Shown: piece by piece, positions 9,964-20,450 of the stretch
How positions within the stretch are numbered: the first letter of the stretch is position 1
Layout: each line of letters begins with the position of its first letter
Origin: Eutreptiella sp. 'Long Island Sound 2002'
Taxonomy: Eukaryota; Euglenozoa; Euglenophyceae; Eutreptiales; Eutreptiaceae
Assembly: GCA_964036045.1 (NCBI GenBank)
Contig: OZ038380.1
Location: 188,262,694-188,326,693 of the forward strand
Direction of reading: 5' to 3'
DNA: 64,000 nucleotides
The notes under the pieces: generated by a model
What the model was told of the DNA's origin: nothing
Databases searched by the model: none
Seen by the model: the letters and a program-made list of their open reading frames with translations, nothing else
Made by a program: the position numbers and the translations under genes

Positions 9964-11808
9964 AGGATTCCTGTGGCCAAAAAAAAGACACTGAGACGGT
10001 GAACAGTTCTGCTTTTTGCTTTGCTTTCAGTGAACATAGTTTGACAGCTGCGAAGGTAGTTCTCCGCACGGGTATCTTGCATTTTGGTGCGAAGCCAGAG
10101 TCATATGGCATCTCTAAGACGGGCCTACCCCTCACAGAGAGAGGGGACACTGTCTTCTCCTAACCACACTACAGAGTAACAGAGTAAGCTGCCCGGTACC
10201 AGCCACGCCTTCCATATCAAGGCAAAACCAGGAAGAAATGGACCCACTGATCGAAGTGGAAAAAAGAATCTGAGCTGGTGTTCTAAAATCATGTGTCTGA
10301 AACACACATTCCCCTCACACCAACGGAATAAGTCCTCAGCTGGCAGGGTTAAGCATGTATGATACATGTACTGCAGGCATTGTGAGACCTCAGTTGTCAG
10401 GGTTAGCATGCATAATACAGGATTGTGGGCACACACGGTGTGTTGCTAGCGTGGTCCCTAGGCATGTCTACAAAGCCAGGTGGCCATGTAAGTTTGTGCA
10501 TAGGCAAATCCTAGCAACGCACAGTGGGATTGATGGGGCATGGCTGGTATCCACCAAGGTTCACGAGGTGCGACGCGGGACAACAATCAATACCCCAAAA
10601 GGGCAATCAGTTCATCCTTTCAAGCTCTTAGACCCAAAGGAACTGGGCGGGTTGAGTTGGGTAGGCCCTGATGAAGGTATAAAACCGTTAGTACACAAAG
10701 GCTGCAAGGGCACAAACTCTTGGGGAAACGATTGTCCAGCACATGGGCCAAACAGTGGGTTCCCAGCACAAACACCAAGAGCTGTGCAGGAACAGCCAGT
10801 GGTATGTATTCCCCAGAATTCTCACTTCGACTTGGCGGGCATAAAGTGAAGCCTTAGGGACTTATGGCATGCACTCCACGACTCGTGCCTCCCCCCCGAC
10901 TCTCTCCGCCCCGAAACAGAATCTCACGGGTGTCACATGGCCCACACCAGACCTCAACGTGCCATGCCGTACTAACCGTGCACCCGACCATAGTAAACAC
11001 GGACACGCAGAGGGGGGCGTTCTATATACACATGCTAGTCTTGTCACCTACGGTATACCTGCATATGCTACACACCGGGGACGGTCGTCGGGCACATTAC
11101 TGCCCGGCACTTGCGACGCAAGTCAACAGTCAAAGCACAGTGCCTGTGAGGCACATCACATACGCAAAACAAAATCAAGAATACAAGGGCAGAGCAGCCC
11201 CTAGCGAAAGGCAGCCATGCCCTCCTTTAGGTAAGTTACAACTCAAAAAGCCGCCCAGGGGAAAACACGAGGATCACGTGAAACCTCACGGCCGGCGGAA
11301 AATCTACCGTTGTGGTTTTTTGGAAGCCGCGAGGCACACCCTACGCCCCACTACATCCCCCAAAACACCTACCGAATTCATAGAAAATAAACACCAATGC
11401 ACAGAACCACTGGCAACCATAGGAGTATTGACCTCAAGTCTGGCAAAAGTGAATCTGGGGCTATAAAGAAAAGCTTGCATTGCCTCAGGGAGTACCCCAA
11501 AGCATTATGGCCCACCGATGCCAAGCTAGTGCAGGTTACAACGGTAGGCCACAATGGTATTTGAACATCTTCACTCCCCACTCACGATCTAGGCATTAAT
11601 ATCTAGGGACTCGCATGGTTGACCCAATCTATCACCATCTTGCCAGGCAAAGAGCTGTGTTGCCATGTAGCGTGTGAGGGGACAGCCCTCACACTCCTAC
11701 CGTCAGAAGGAAAAGACAAATTGCCGCATTTGCCAGCTTGGCCTCAAGTTCGGCAATGTGGCGCCTATCTACCTTAGGACTTTCGGCTTGCCCTATGGAA
11801 TCGTCTGT
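9964..11808. other. Intergenic, nothing recognised
   Basis: No recognisable domain or RNA gene. Open frames at 10355-10849 and 10864-11466 lack family resemblance and coding-type third-position bias. Confidence 0.4.
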
Positions 11809-12170
11809 CTAAAAAACCTCCTTTTCAAAATCTGGTCGTAGCTGCTTCCGCCCAAAGTATACTCCCGGCGCCTTCAGCAGCTCCACTTTATTGTTAAAGT
11901 CCCCACCAACAATGACCATGAATTGCCGCGAGGTCTCACCTGAAACATAGCCATCCGCCAGCATTTCGTGCATTTGGATTTCCCACTCTTCCACATCCTT
12001 TTTGTACGCGTCACTTTGGAGCAATACCTTGTAAGGCCCTGCAACCCACTTCTTCTAGTCAATGCGCACTCTTTCCACCTCCTCTGTCGCCATATCATCA
12101 TCCGTTTGGATACTTGGCACAACTTCTGCAGAGGACGCAATGGATGTCACCCCCTCCCCCAATTTCTTGT
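11809..12170 (-). pseudogene. LINE apurinic-like endonuclease remnant
   Basis: The reverse strand near 11881-11920 encodes MVIVGGDFNNKVE, the GDFN-type strand that carries the catalytic Asp and Asn of the endonuclease/exonuclease/phosphatase fold used by non-LTR retrotransposons. A helix-rich stretch (KKDVEEWEIQMHEML) precedes it, with further matching sequence in a shifted frame up to about 12140. No reverse transcriptase follows downstream, so this is an isolated, frame-broken scrap. Confidence 0.55.
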
Positions 12171-12368
12171 TAGACCCCTCCATTATGTGTCACAGACAAT
12201 CAACTGAGAAAAACACTGCCCGGTTCCTAAACTATAGTTTATATCAGTAAACTAAGGTCTGAGGATGGACCCGGTGCACTTGCAGTGCCATGTCTAATGG
12301 GGTACACAAACTGTGCCGCACTATGATAAGAGGGAGGCAGAGTGTCTTCACAAAAATAAGCTCCCCGG

Positions 12369-12378
12369 ACATCATCAA

Positions 12379-12446
<68 letters not shown>
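12369..12446. repeat. (CAT)n microsatellite
   Basis: About 25 nearly perfect CAT/ATC triplets. The long poly-Met, poly-Ile and poly-His frames seen here are artefacts of the repeat. Confidence 0.95.
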
Positions 12447-12535
12447 CTTCTTTTTTGTTGTTGCTGACACCAGACTCAGTTTAGACCGTCACGCCATTGG
12501 TGTGCGTGAGCATTGAGCCCAATTCATATGTACAA

Positions 12536-12616
12536 CATGAATTGGTAAACTTGCAGCTTCATGCGGGCAAGGCATGTCCCGGTAAACTTGCAGCTTCATG
12601 CGGGCAAGGCATGTCC
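12536..12616. repeat. Short tandem duplication of about 42 bp
   Basis: The phrase GGTAAACTTGCAGCTTCATG followed by CGGGCAAGGCATGTCCC occurs twice in a row. Confidence 0.8.
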
Positions 12617-12619
12617 CCA

Positions 12620-14740
12620 TGTGGGGACACTGTAGGGTGGGCAATTCGTTGCTACTGCACACTCCATGTAGTGGTGTGTGTTGCCACGGCCATGAGGAGC
12701 CCACTAGTTAAAGACTATGAGTGAAGAAAGACAGGATGGTCGACAAACATGAAGATGGGGTAGAGAGGTAGACCGGAGGCACGCCGAAAAACACGCCCCT
12801 CGGACTGCTCGTGGTGTGGGGCTAGCCGTCCCCCAGATCAGCTCCATCCCAGCGGATAGGCCACCTTGTAAGCTGGATGGCGTCTGTGCAACATCATCAT
12901 CACTTCTCTGCAGTGTGGCCACGGGTTCCTCTGTCCCTCGCGGTGTATATGACTCCTGGGCTCTGTGTGAATATGCATCTTTGGGCAACACAGGTCATCC
13001 CAACATCACAACCATCTGCACGACAACATTGCGCCTTGGGGGCCGCCTTGGGGTGTCACACAGGCTTTTTTGACCATGTTTGTGATCGCCGCTTCGCTTT
13101 GTGTCCCCGGGTGCTCGCCGTTACCAAAGGGCTACGGTGCCCGCCATAACATGTCTTGGGACGTATCAGGGCTGTGGTCTTCTCCCTTCGGCGACGTGCA
13201 ACGCCGCATCCCCATCTCGGCCCAGTTCCAAACTGCGTACACCACCCATGGCATTGGGGGCTCCTCGCTCGTGTTTGCATCCATTCAGAGCATTCAGCCC
13301 ATGGGGGTATGAAGTGCCAGATACTTAGCTTATGTATACCCGTGGGACACAAGTATGCGATCACAGCTCATCGGACAGTACCAAATGTTGCCTTGAGTTC
13401 ACTGCACGTGCAGTTATTAAATCCTGGTTAACTCAGCCCCCAAGGGTGCCGGTTAGCAACCAATGACAACCTTGGGCGCTTCACACAGACATGAAGGTCG
13501 CTCCATTCGGCCCATGGGGGGCAGAGATGGAGGTCCCTGCCCCGAACACCCCACCACCCGGACCCCCAACCTACACCAATTTGTGACTACAAAGATTGGG
13601 CGCCGGAGAACATGGTTAGACCCTAACACGCCGTTCACTTCATTGGCACATTGAGTCAGCTGCCACAATTCAGCGGTTGCGCGTTCTGTGTTGTTTGTGG
13701 TGTCATTTTGACCAAGAGCAGCCCCGTTTTTGCTTGTTTTCGGCCATGAGCATAGCACGCACATCTATGCTATGCATGGTCCTATTGTTGTTGATCTGAG
13801 TGTCGGCTGCTCCATCTGATTGTCCAAAGGTATCAACGGTACCACTGTGGTGGTTGATATTTCTGTTCGAATACCCAGGCTAATCATTGCGCTCAGCGTT
13901 GTGCCCATCAATTGCGTATTGGTCACGCCGGTGCTGTGTCACTCACTATTTGTTTGTCGCTTTAGTCATGTGCGCACCTTAGATGCACATCTGGGGGGGT
14001 CGCGTAAGTTCCCTAGACACATCTTTCGTGGTAAGGCTCACTCGCCGAGCTCCGGTGCAATGTACATGAACGAACAACAGTCCGCCTGCTGGACCCTTGA
14101 AGATGCTAGACTTGTGAGATATGTTTGAATGCCTTTGAAAGATTTGGGATTTGGCCAATGAAACAGGGAAACCTCAATGCCGGAAAAATGCAACCAAATC
14201 CAGTGGATACACACGCAGCGAAAACATGGCACATCTCTGGAAATACAGCAAACGGGGCGCGAGAGACCTTTTTAACAAATATATTCACCCCAGCTCTTCA
14301 TCACGCTGATCATTTGGGCTATATATTGGGGTCCCCCAAAACACTATTCCATTGCCACCCCCATTTACCCCCCTTAGTGAGCGCCCCCCCCCCCCCCTCC
14401 ATCTCTTGCCATAGGTTGGGGCCCAAGATTACACCTCAGCACCCCCCATAATTTGGCCATTATCTTTGACTTTCATGTGATGTTTGCTCCCAGCACCTGA
14501 TGCCACCCAGTAGCTGTAACAATGACTTGTGCTAGGGCTCAATGGCCTCCGTTCATTGTCACGTGCACAGCCCCTTGGGTTCCCTGTTTGGGTCTTGTCT
14601 GCATGTGTTGGGCTTGCTCTGCAATATTCGAAGGGTGCCACTTCATCGAAGGAGGAAATGAGCGTTGGCAAATGAACTAATACTTTGGCGACCCCCAACT
14701 GAAGTGTGCCCCATTCGGTCAGGCCCATGCACATATCTGA
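12620..14740. other. Intergenic, nothing recognised
   Basis: Mixed-composition sequence with short open frames on both strands but no domain. A C run lies near 14380-14397. No RNA gene identified. Confidence 0.4.
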
Positions 14741-14747
14741 GGCATTG

Positions 14748-15056
14748 TCCCTATCACCATCACCATCACCATCACCATCACCATCACCATCACCATCACC
14801 ATCACCATCACCATCACCATCAACATCTCTTTGGCCTTAGCGTCAAAATCACCTTCAATGTCAGCATCACCTTCGCCATCACCATCACAAAGTGTCAGCA
14901 TCAGCATCGACATCACCAATGCTGCCTCCAACGGTATCCACATCACCATCATCCTCACAATCACTTTCAACTTCCCCGTCAGAATGACCATCACCATCAC
15001 CATCACCATCACCATCACCATCACCATCACCATCACCATCACCATCACCATCACCG
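14748..15056. repeat. (CCATCA)n hexanucleotide array in two blocks
   Basis: Perfect hexamer blocks at about 14748-14822 and 14988-15055. The 165 bp between them are a degenerate version of the same CATCAC-type repeat, so the whole stretch is one decaying array. His-, Ser/Pro- and Met/Val-rich frames here are repeat artefacts. Confidence 0.95.
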
Positions 15057-16394
15057 TGAATTCGAGACCAGTGGGTGCCCATGTGGCACTTCCAGGTGGA
15101 CTTTCCACTGGCCCAAAGATACGACACGAAACTTGGCTCTCAATCACCGCCCCGTATATAAGAGCTTCTTGCCACTCAGTGCGACTGCAACATATGCCCA
15201 TGGTGCATTTCCAGGAGTCTCCAGGATACATACCCTGAACACGACATTCCTTGGCGCAGAACAGAAAAAGACAATGTGGCTGTCCAACACACTGCACGTC
15301 AAAAAAGCCTGCTGCTAGTAGTTGCTGCGGGACATTCCTCATTTGAAGCATTCATTAACTGCACCGAAACCATTGGTGTGGAGAACCTGTTCAATTGGAG
15401 CATCGTAATCATGCCCGTCCTGTTCTCTGTTGATTCGTACACGGGGGGGGCTCAATTTCGCTGAGGTAAATTTCGCAGGCAAATTGCGTGGAAGGCCCGA
15501 AGATACACTCAAAATCGAGCATCACAATATTTTGGCCAAACAAAGTCACATCATTTGCCCAAAGATGTCACGCGTGCCTTAGGTGCCACTCTCCATGAAG
15601 GGGAAACCCAGCAATTTAAAGTCACCCCTTTACACCCGCAAAGGCACAAAACGCCAGACGAAAAATTGGGGCAGACAAGAACGACGGTGAAAAATTTCGC
15701 AGACACTGCCGGAATTTAAGCGGTCAATTTGAGACACGAAATTGAACCTGCTCGAAATTCTGCCCCGTGGGTTGCACGTTTAGAGCAGCTGCTCTTAGCT
15801 TTGTGGGTGTCGGCAGGGATAAAGCTCCGCAAGCCGCTGTTTTGGCCTTCTCATTTCTGTTTGGCTATGCAGCGGGTTGTATCGGCCAAAAACTATGCCA
15901 GAGAACCAAACATGGTGGCGTCCAGTGACCAGTCCCCGCACCAACCGTAGCCGGGCCCATCATGGAAGTGTCACCGACACAGTCGTCCGCCTACTGTCAC
16001 GTGAGAGTTGACGGTCAAGGACAAATGCGTGTGCAGGTTGGGCCACTACATATCCCCTTTAAAGTCATTGCCGCGGGCAGGAGGCCGCACATCCATATGT
16101 CTTTGGGGCCCAAAGCATCTCCCCTGAGCTTACTTACTTACCTTACCCCCTCTGTATTATCATTATGGAATGCTGACAGCTCTCCATAAAAATGATGCAT
16201 CTTTAATAATTTCTCTTTGCATTGCCCCATTGCGCCTTTCTTTCGCACTGCAGGCGACAACCGCACGTCTGTCTTTTGCTTTGTGAACAATCACACAAGC
16301 TTGCCACGTTCAGCTTAGAGCCAACAATGGAGCACTGGAGTCCAGAAGATTCAGCCCGGCCCACCCCACCCTCCTCACCCACCCAGCCACTCAC
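15057..16394. other. Intergenic or intronic, nothing recognised
   Basis: If the HSP70-type exon at 16395-16592 belongs to a live gene, its next exons should lie here on the minus strand. I looked for the next HSP70 motifs (the ATPase-domain end and the linker) and did not find them. Confidence 0.35.
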
Positions 16395-16592
16395 CATAAC
16401 CACCTTTGTACATGTGCCGCACAGACCTCCCACCAACACCACTTCGTCCACTTGGTTCGTGGACACGCCGGAATCCTCCAGAAACTTATCCACAATCTCT
16501 TTGATTCGCTGGATTAACGGTTGACACAGAGTTTCAAATTTTCCACGGTGAATTTGGGTGTAGAAATCGCATTCTTCAGCCAGAGCATCAAG
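16395..16592 (-). CDS. Single exon of an HSP70-family ATPase domain
   Basis: Reads LDALAEECDFYTQI, then KFETLCQPLIQRIKEIVDKF, then LEDSGVSTNQVDEVVLVGG. This is the HSP70 nucleotide-binding-domain stretch that contains the conserved D-F-x-x-x-I-x-R-x-x-F-E-x-L-C block and the DEVVLVGG strand. The frame is intact over 198 bp (66 codons). It is bounded upstream by a pyrimidine-containing AG acceptor (AG at 16593-16594) and downstream by an ATG/GTGAGT donor (GT at 16393-16394), both in phase 0. The usual GGSTRIPKV after the strand is replaced by GGLCGTCTKV, so a divergent HSP70 relative (HSPA14/Ssz1-like or HSP110-like) is more likely than a canonical chaperone. No neighbouring exon was found. 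It is either part of a long-intron gene or an orphan remnant. Confidence 0.6.
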
Positions 16593-16969
16593 CTACACAC
16601 AATACATGGTAAAAGAGAATCCCAAGCCTTCAACAATAAAATGGAGCACGTTCAGCAACAGTGCGTAGCATTGGACTAGGATACATGGGAAAATATGCAC
16701 GTTGAACGCACTGTGTGTACACTGCGTGTTAACATCCCTAATATGTAACACCAAAATGGGCAAACATCGCTGGACCCCCAAGGTCCTGAAATCCGCGCCA
16801 AAGGACGAAATTCAGCAGAGCCAGAGAACTACAAAAACATCTTTGCGTTCACCCACGGGGATGCGGCTTCGGCTGCTTTCTACCCGACCCCGGATCACTA
16901 TTGGGGCCAGGTTTGGGGGTCAACTCATGAAAGTTGCAAATTTTGACCCGAAAATAATAAAGTCGAAAA

Positions 16970-17345
16970 ATTCGCGGCGTAAAGAAAAGTTGCGGTGCAT
17001 TAAAAAAAAAACAAGTTGCGGTCCAGAAAAAAGTTGCAGTCCAGAAAAAAAACTCGCGGTCAGAACAAAAAACTTGCGGTATAAAAAAAGTCACGGTCAA
17101 AAAGAAACTTGTAGTCCAGAAAAACTTGCAGTCCGGGGAAAAGGTGTGGTCTATAAAACACCTGCGGTTCGAAGAAAAGCCGTGGTCCAGGAAAAATTCA
17201 CCGTCCAGAGAAAAGTTGAGGTCCAAAAAAGGTCGCGCTCCAGGAAAAATTTGCGGTCCATAAAAAGCACCGCTCCAGGAAAACTCGGTGTCCAGAAAAG
17301 ATTCATGGGCTAAAAAAAGCTTCACAGTCCATAAAAAAGTGCAAG
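16970..17345. repeat. Degenerate minisatellite with a period of about 18 bp
   Basis: Around 20 imperfect units of the form GTCCAGAAAAAAGTTGCG. Because the period is a multiple of three, the plus strand stays open and reads as a lysine/arginine-rich pseudo-protein with recurring PEK and AVR motifs (16702-17313). I treat the frame as a by-product of the repeat. Confidence 0.8.
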
Positions 17346-18255
17346 GGTTGTGCACTGCCCTGGCACTCTGACAAACTTGGCAGACTGCAGAGGACGTGCT
17401 GAAATCTGCATGTACTGTGGTGTGCTGTCAAGCAGTGACTTGAAAGAAGAGCACTTGCCGCCTCGCAGACACTTCTCCGTCAAGTGCTGTCCTGAGCCCT
17501 CCCTCCTGATTACCTACGCTGCTCGACCCCCCTATGTGCTGACCCAAGGGGTTACGGTGTACATACGATCAGGGGTCACCCATCGACCTTAGTTCAGGTC
17601 ATGTAGGGCCAGTTCCATCGTCCGTTCACCCGTCGAGAGGACGGCAGAACGCCGTGACGCACACACTCCGCATAGCAACAGGCCAGAGTGCGTGGTACAG
17701 GTGGCGCCCGAATATGGGCAGTCCAAGGGCGGAGAGGAAATACCCTCCTCGGGCCCCTGGGATGAAGAGGAGATGCTCTTGGGACACCCATCCCTGGGCA
17801 TCTGCATGACAGTGGCCTCCCTTGGACGTGCAGCGAGCTGAGGCTGTGTCAGGGTGGTGCTCGAGCCCTGTGGCCTCGGGGCATAGGGGAGGCCATGCTT
17901 CGTGCGGAGGTTGCAGGGGGTCATGAGGGGAAGTCATTTGAGTGCCTTGTCAGTCTCCTGCCGGTGGCTTAAGGGGTTCCAGCACCAACAGGGGATCAAT
18001 GGTCGGTATCGATCGACTGAATGTCCCCACAATACATGGAAGCACAACAGGGCCTCTGGGGGGGGGGGGGGGATCACGGCGGCGCGGGGGCCGGGGGAGC
18101 CCCTTCCCCCACCCCCACACACAAAGGGAGCATTTGCACGATGCGCGCACCATGTGTGTGGGGTAGTTCAACAATGACCTGAGCAAAAGGGTCCACATTC
18201 GAAGGTACTGTAAAGGCTGGAGGGTGCAGCTTGGTGGCTGGCTATTACTTCCTAG
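17346..18255. other. Intergenic, nothing recognised
   Basis: Contains a G run at about 18057-18072. Open frames on both strands near 17590-17940 have no recognised domain. Confidence 0.4.
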
Positions 18256-18470
18256 ATGCTTGCTACTGCTTGCTGGATGGTTCATGGTAATACCTGGTGC
18301 CTTTTGGATGCTTTGAGGCACTTCCTCGTGGTTATTTGGGGGCCCCCTTTGCTGGTATTTCCTGGGGGTGTCTGGATGTGTGCTGGTAGTTCCTGGTGGT
18401 GTTTGGTTGTTTGCCAGTCATTCCTGGTAATGTCTGAAGGTTTGCTGGTAATTCCTGGCGATGGACTGCC
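18256..18470. repeat. Degenerate minisatellite with a period of about 30-35 bp
   Basis: Recurring phrase GCTGGTAATTCCTGG followed by TGTYTGGAT, at least five diverged units. It directly abuts the SH3-like segment at 18477-18647. Confidence 0.65.
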
Positions 18471-18476
18471 CATGCG

Positions 18477-18647
18477 TAGTTTAATTCGATGTGCTGGTGC
18501 CCGCAGGTGATGAACAACCTTGGCATTAACTTCATACTTGATCGCCATGAACTGCCCACATTCAGACGCTGCTTGAACAGTGGCTGCAACTTGGGCACCA
18601 GTAGAATATTTGTATATGACAGTCACACCACTGGGAAGCCATGAAAG
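18477..18647 (-). pseudogene. SH3-like domain segment 2
   Basis: Encodes LSWLPSGVTVIYKYSTGAQV, AATVQAASECGQFMAIKYEV and HLRAPAHRIKL, with the same strand and turn pattern as the segments near 7.4, 33.5 and 48.0 kb. The frame is open into the adjoining minisatellite. There is no start codon context or host gene, so it may be an exon or a decayed copy. Confidence 0.35.
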
Positions 18648-18729
18648 AGACGTTGCTGTGCAGGACAACAAACAAAACTTGTGTGCACACCATTTTGTGG
18701 CCTTTTGCCCTACCAACTGCATGCAATAC

Positions 18730-19790
18730 CCTCTAAATTAACGGAACTGGTTCATGCAACAATGCCAGTATACGCACTGCGTGCGCACCGTGTCTGGTAC
18801 TCCCTCACAGACGCCCCTGAAGATGGTCAGCCCAACAACTTGCTCATTTTGAGGCCTGTGTTATGCAGAATGCAGCGCGTTCAACCGGTGTTCATGTGGA
18901 CCGCTGTGTGGCCGCCTTCTACGCCATTAAAGGGACTCGGATGGCCCTTTCATGGGGGCTCTGTTGCAGAAGCCCCCTGACCCTGGGCCCCCGCCACCCC
19001 ACACTCCTGTTGAGGACTGAGCTTGTCCCCAGGTTGGACCTCAATAATTCCGGGGTTGGCTTGGACTGCAGAGGTCCACTTTTACTCCCACATACACGCA
19101 CAGCCAGTGCTCTCCTACTCATGGTCTGCGGTTGCAAAACCATCCAACCGCCTTTACGGCCAACGCTATCAAACAACCAAATGCTCCCAACAGGCAAGAC
19201 CGCAAAATTCGTGAAGACAAACCCAACAGCTCCGGTCCATGCCCCTCCTCTACACGGGCTGGGTCACGTGGCGTTGGGAACAAAGCTGACAGTCCTTCGC
19301 ACGTTGTCGATTGATCAGGGTACCCCTCTGGTTGCAGCAGTATGAAGTGCCCAATCGCCTTGGATTATATTGTCAACGCCGCGATGCTGGCCAGTGCTGA
19401 TGGCGCAATGTGGAAGGAACCCAGTCATGTTTCATCTCCCTGTGTGTTACTGAGGGCCCAGATTTGGATGAGGATGACTCGCTTTCAATTTCATTGATTT
19501 GCCAAGCACAACGTCGATGGAGACAACCCACACACATTCTGCACTGCAAAGAGCCCCGGCCTCGCCTGTTTCAGCACCGGCCTCGGAACCTTGACACTAA
19601 GTCAGAATGCAGGAGGTTTGAATGGGGTCGGGGTTGGGAGGAGGCGTCCAGTGCCACCCATTGCAGTCGCTCCTTCTTTTGTGGGCTGGTGAACCTTCCA
19701 CCACTTCCAACAGGCTCTCCAAAAGAAGGAGTGGTAGGGCGAGGGGCAAGGCCACGGTGTGTGTTGTGCCAAAGCGATTGCCGAACATTC
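18730..19790. other. Intergenic, nothing recognised
   Basis: Open frames on both strands without a recognisable family. No RNA gene identified. Confidence 0.4.
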
Positions 19791-19796
19791 GCAAGG

Positions 19797-20450
19797 AGGT
19801 GTCCGATCGTCAGATACAACTGAAGGACCCCCCCCTCCCCTCGGAAAGGACAAAAGGGCAAGAATCATTGTGGTTGTTAGAAGCCCCTGTCAGGAAAATG
19901 TTCCTGCAGATGCACACACCAGTGCGCACAAGTCAGTGCTGGAGTCGGCAAACCAAGCATGGACTCAGAGTGTGCATCTGGATGCACCTGGTCAACGGCA
20001 CGAGCAACAGCCTGTCTCTGGGACAGGCTAACATTCGCATGGAGGTATCCGATCACCAGATACAAGTGAAGGACACCCCCTCCCCTCAGAAAGGACAAAA
20101 GGGAAAGAATCATTGTGCTCATTAGAAGCCCCTGTCAGGAAAATGTTCCTGCAGATGCACACACCAGTGCGCACAAGTCAGTGCTGGAGTCGGCAAACCC
20201 AGCATGGACTCAGAGTGTGCATCTGGATGCACCTGGTCAACGGCATGGGCAACAGCCTGTCTCTGGGACAGCTGACCCGGGAGTAGTCAAACAGGACAAG
20301 TCATCCAGGGGCACCGTTGACATGACCAAAACACGTTCGGACCCACAGAGGGTCGGAATGTGCAGTGGCGAGAGGCCAATAGGCGCCACCAAAGGCAAAC
20401 AAATCAAAACGATGACCTCGTGCCAACCCTCCCCCCCTCCCCCTCCTTGG
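19797..20450. repeat. Dispersed repeat R2, tandem pair of about 240 bp plus extension
   Basis: A unit of about 240 bp occurs twice head to tail (about 19797-20033 and 20042-20280). Key strings are GAAGCCCCTGTCAGGAAAAT, CCTGCAGATGCACACACCAG and GGATGCACCTGGTCAACGGC. After the second unit the repeat continues through ACAAGTCATCCAGGGG, AAACACGTTCGGACCCACAG and GGCGCCACCAAAGGCAAACA to a C/G-rich end. Parts of the same repeat lie at 55127-55715, inside the carbamoyltransferase intron, and at 62505-62700. Confidence 0.85.

Noticed and set aside
14665-15351. Poly-His and Met-Val repeat proteins on both strands
   Set aside because: Produced entirely by the CCATCA hexamer array.
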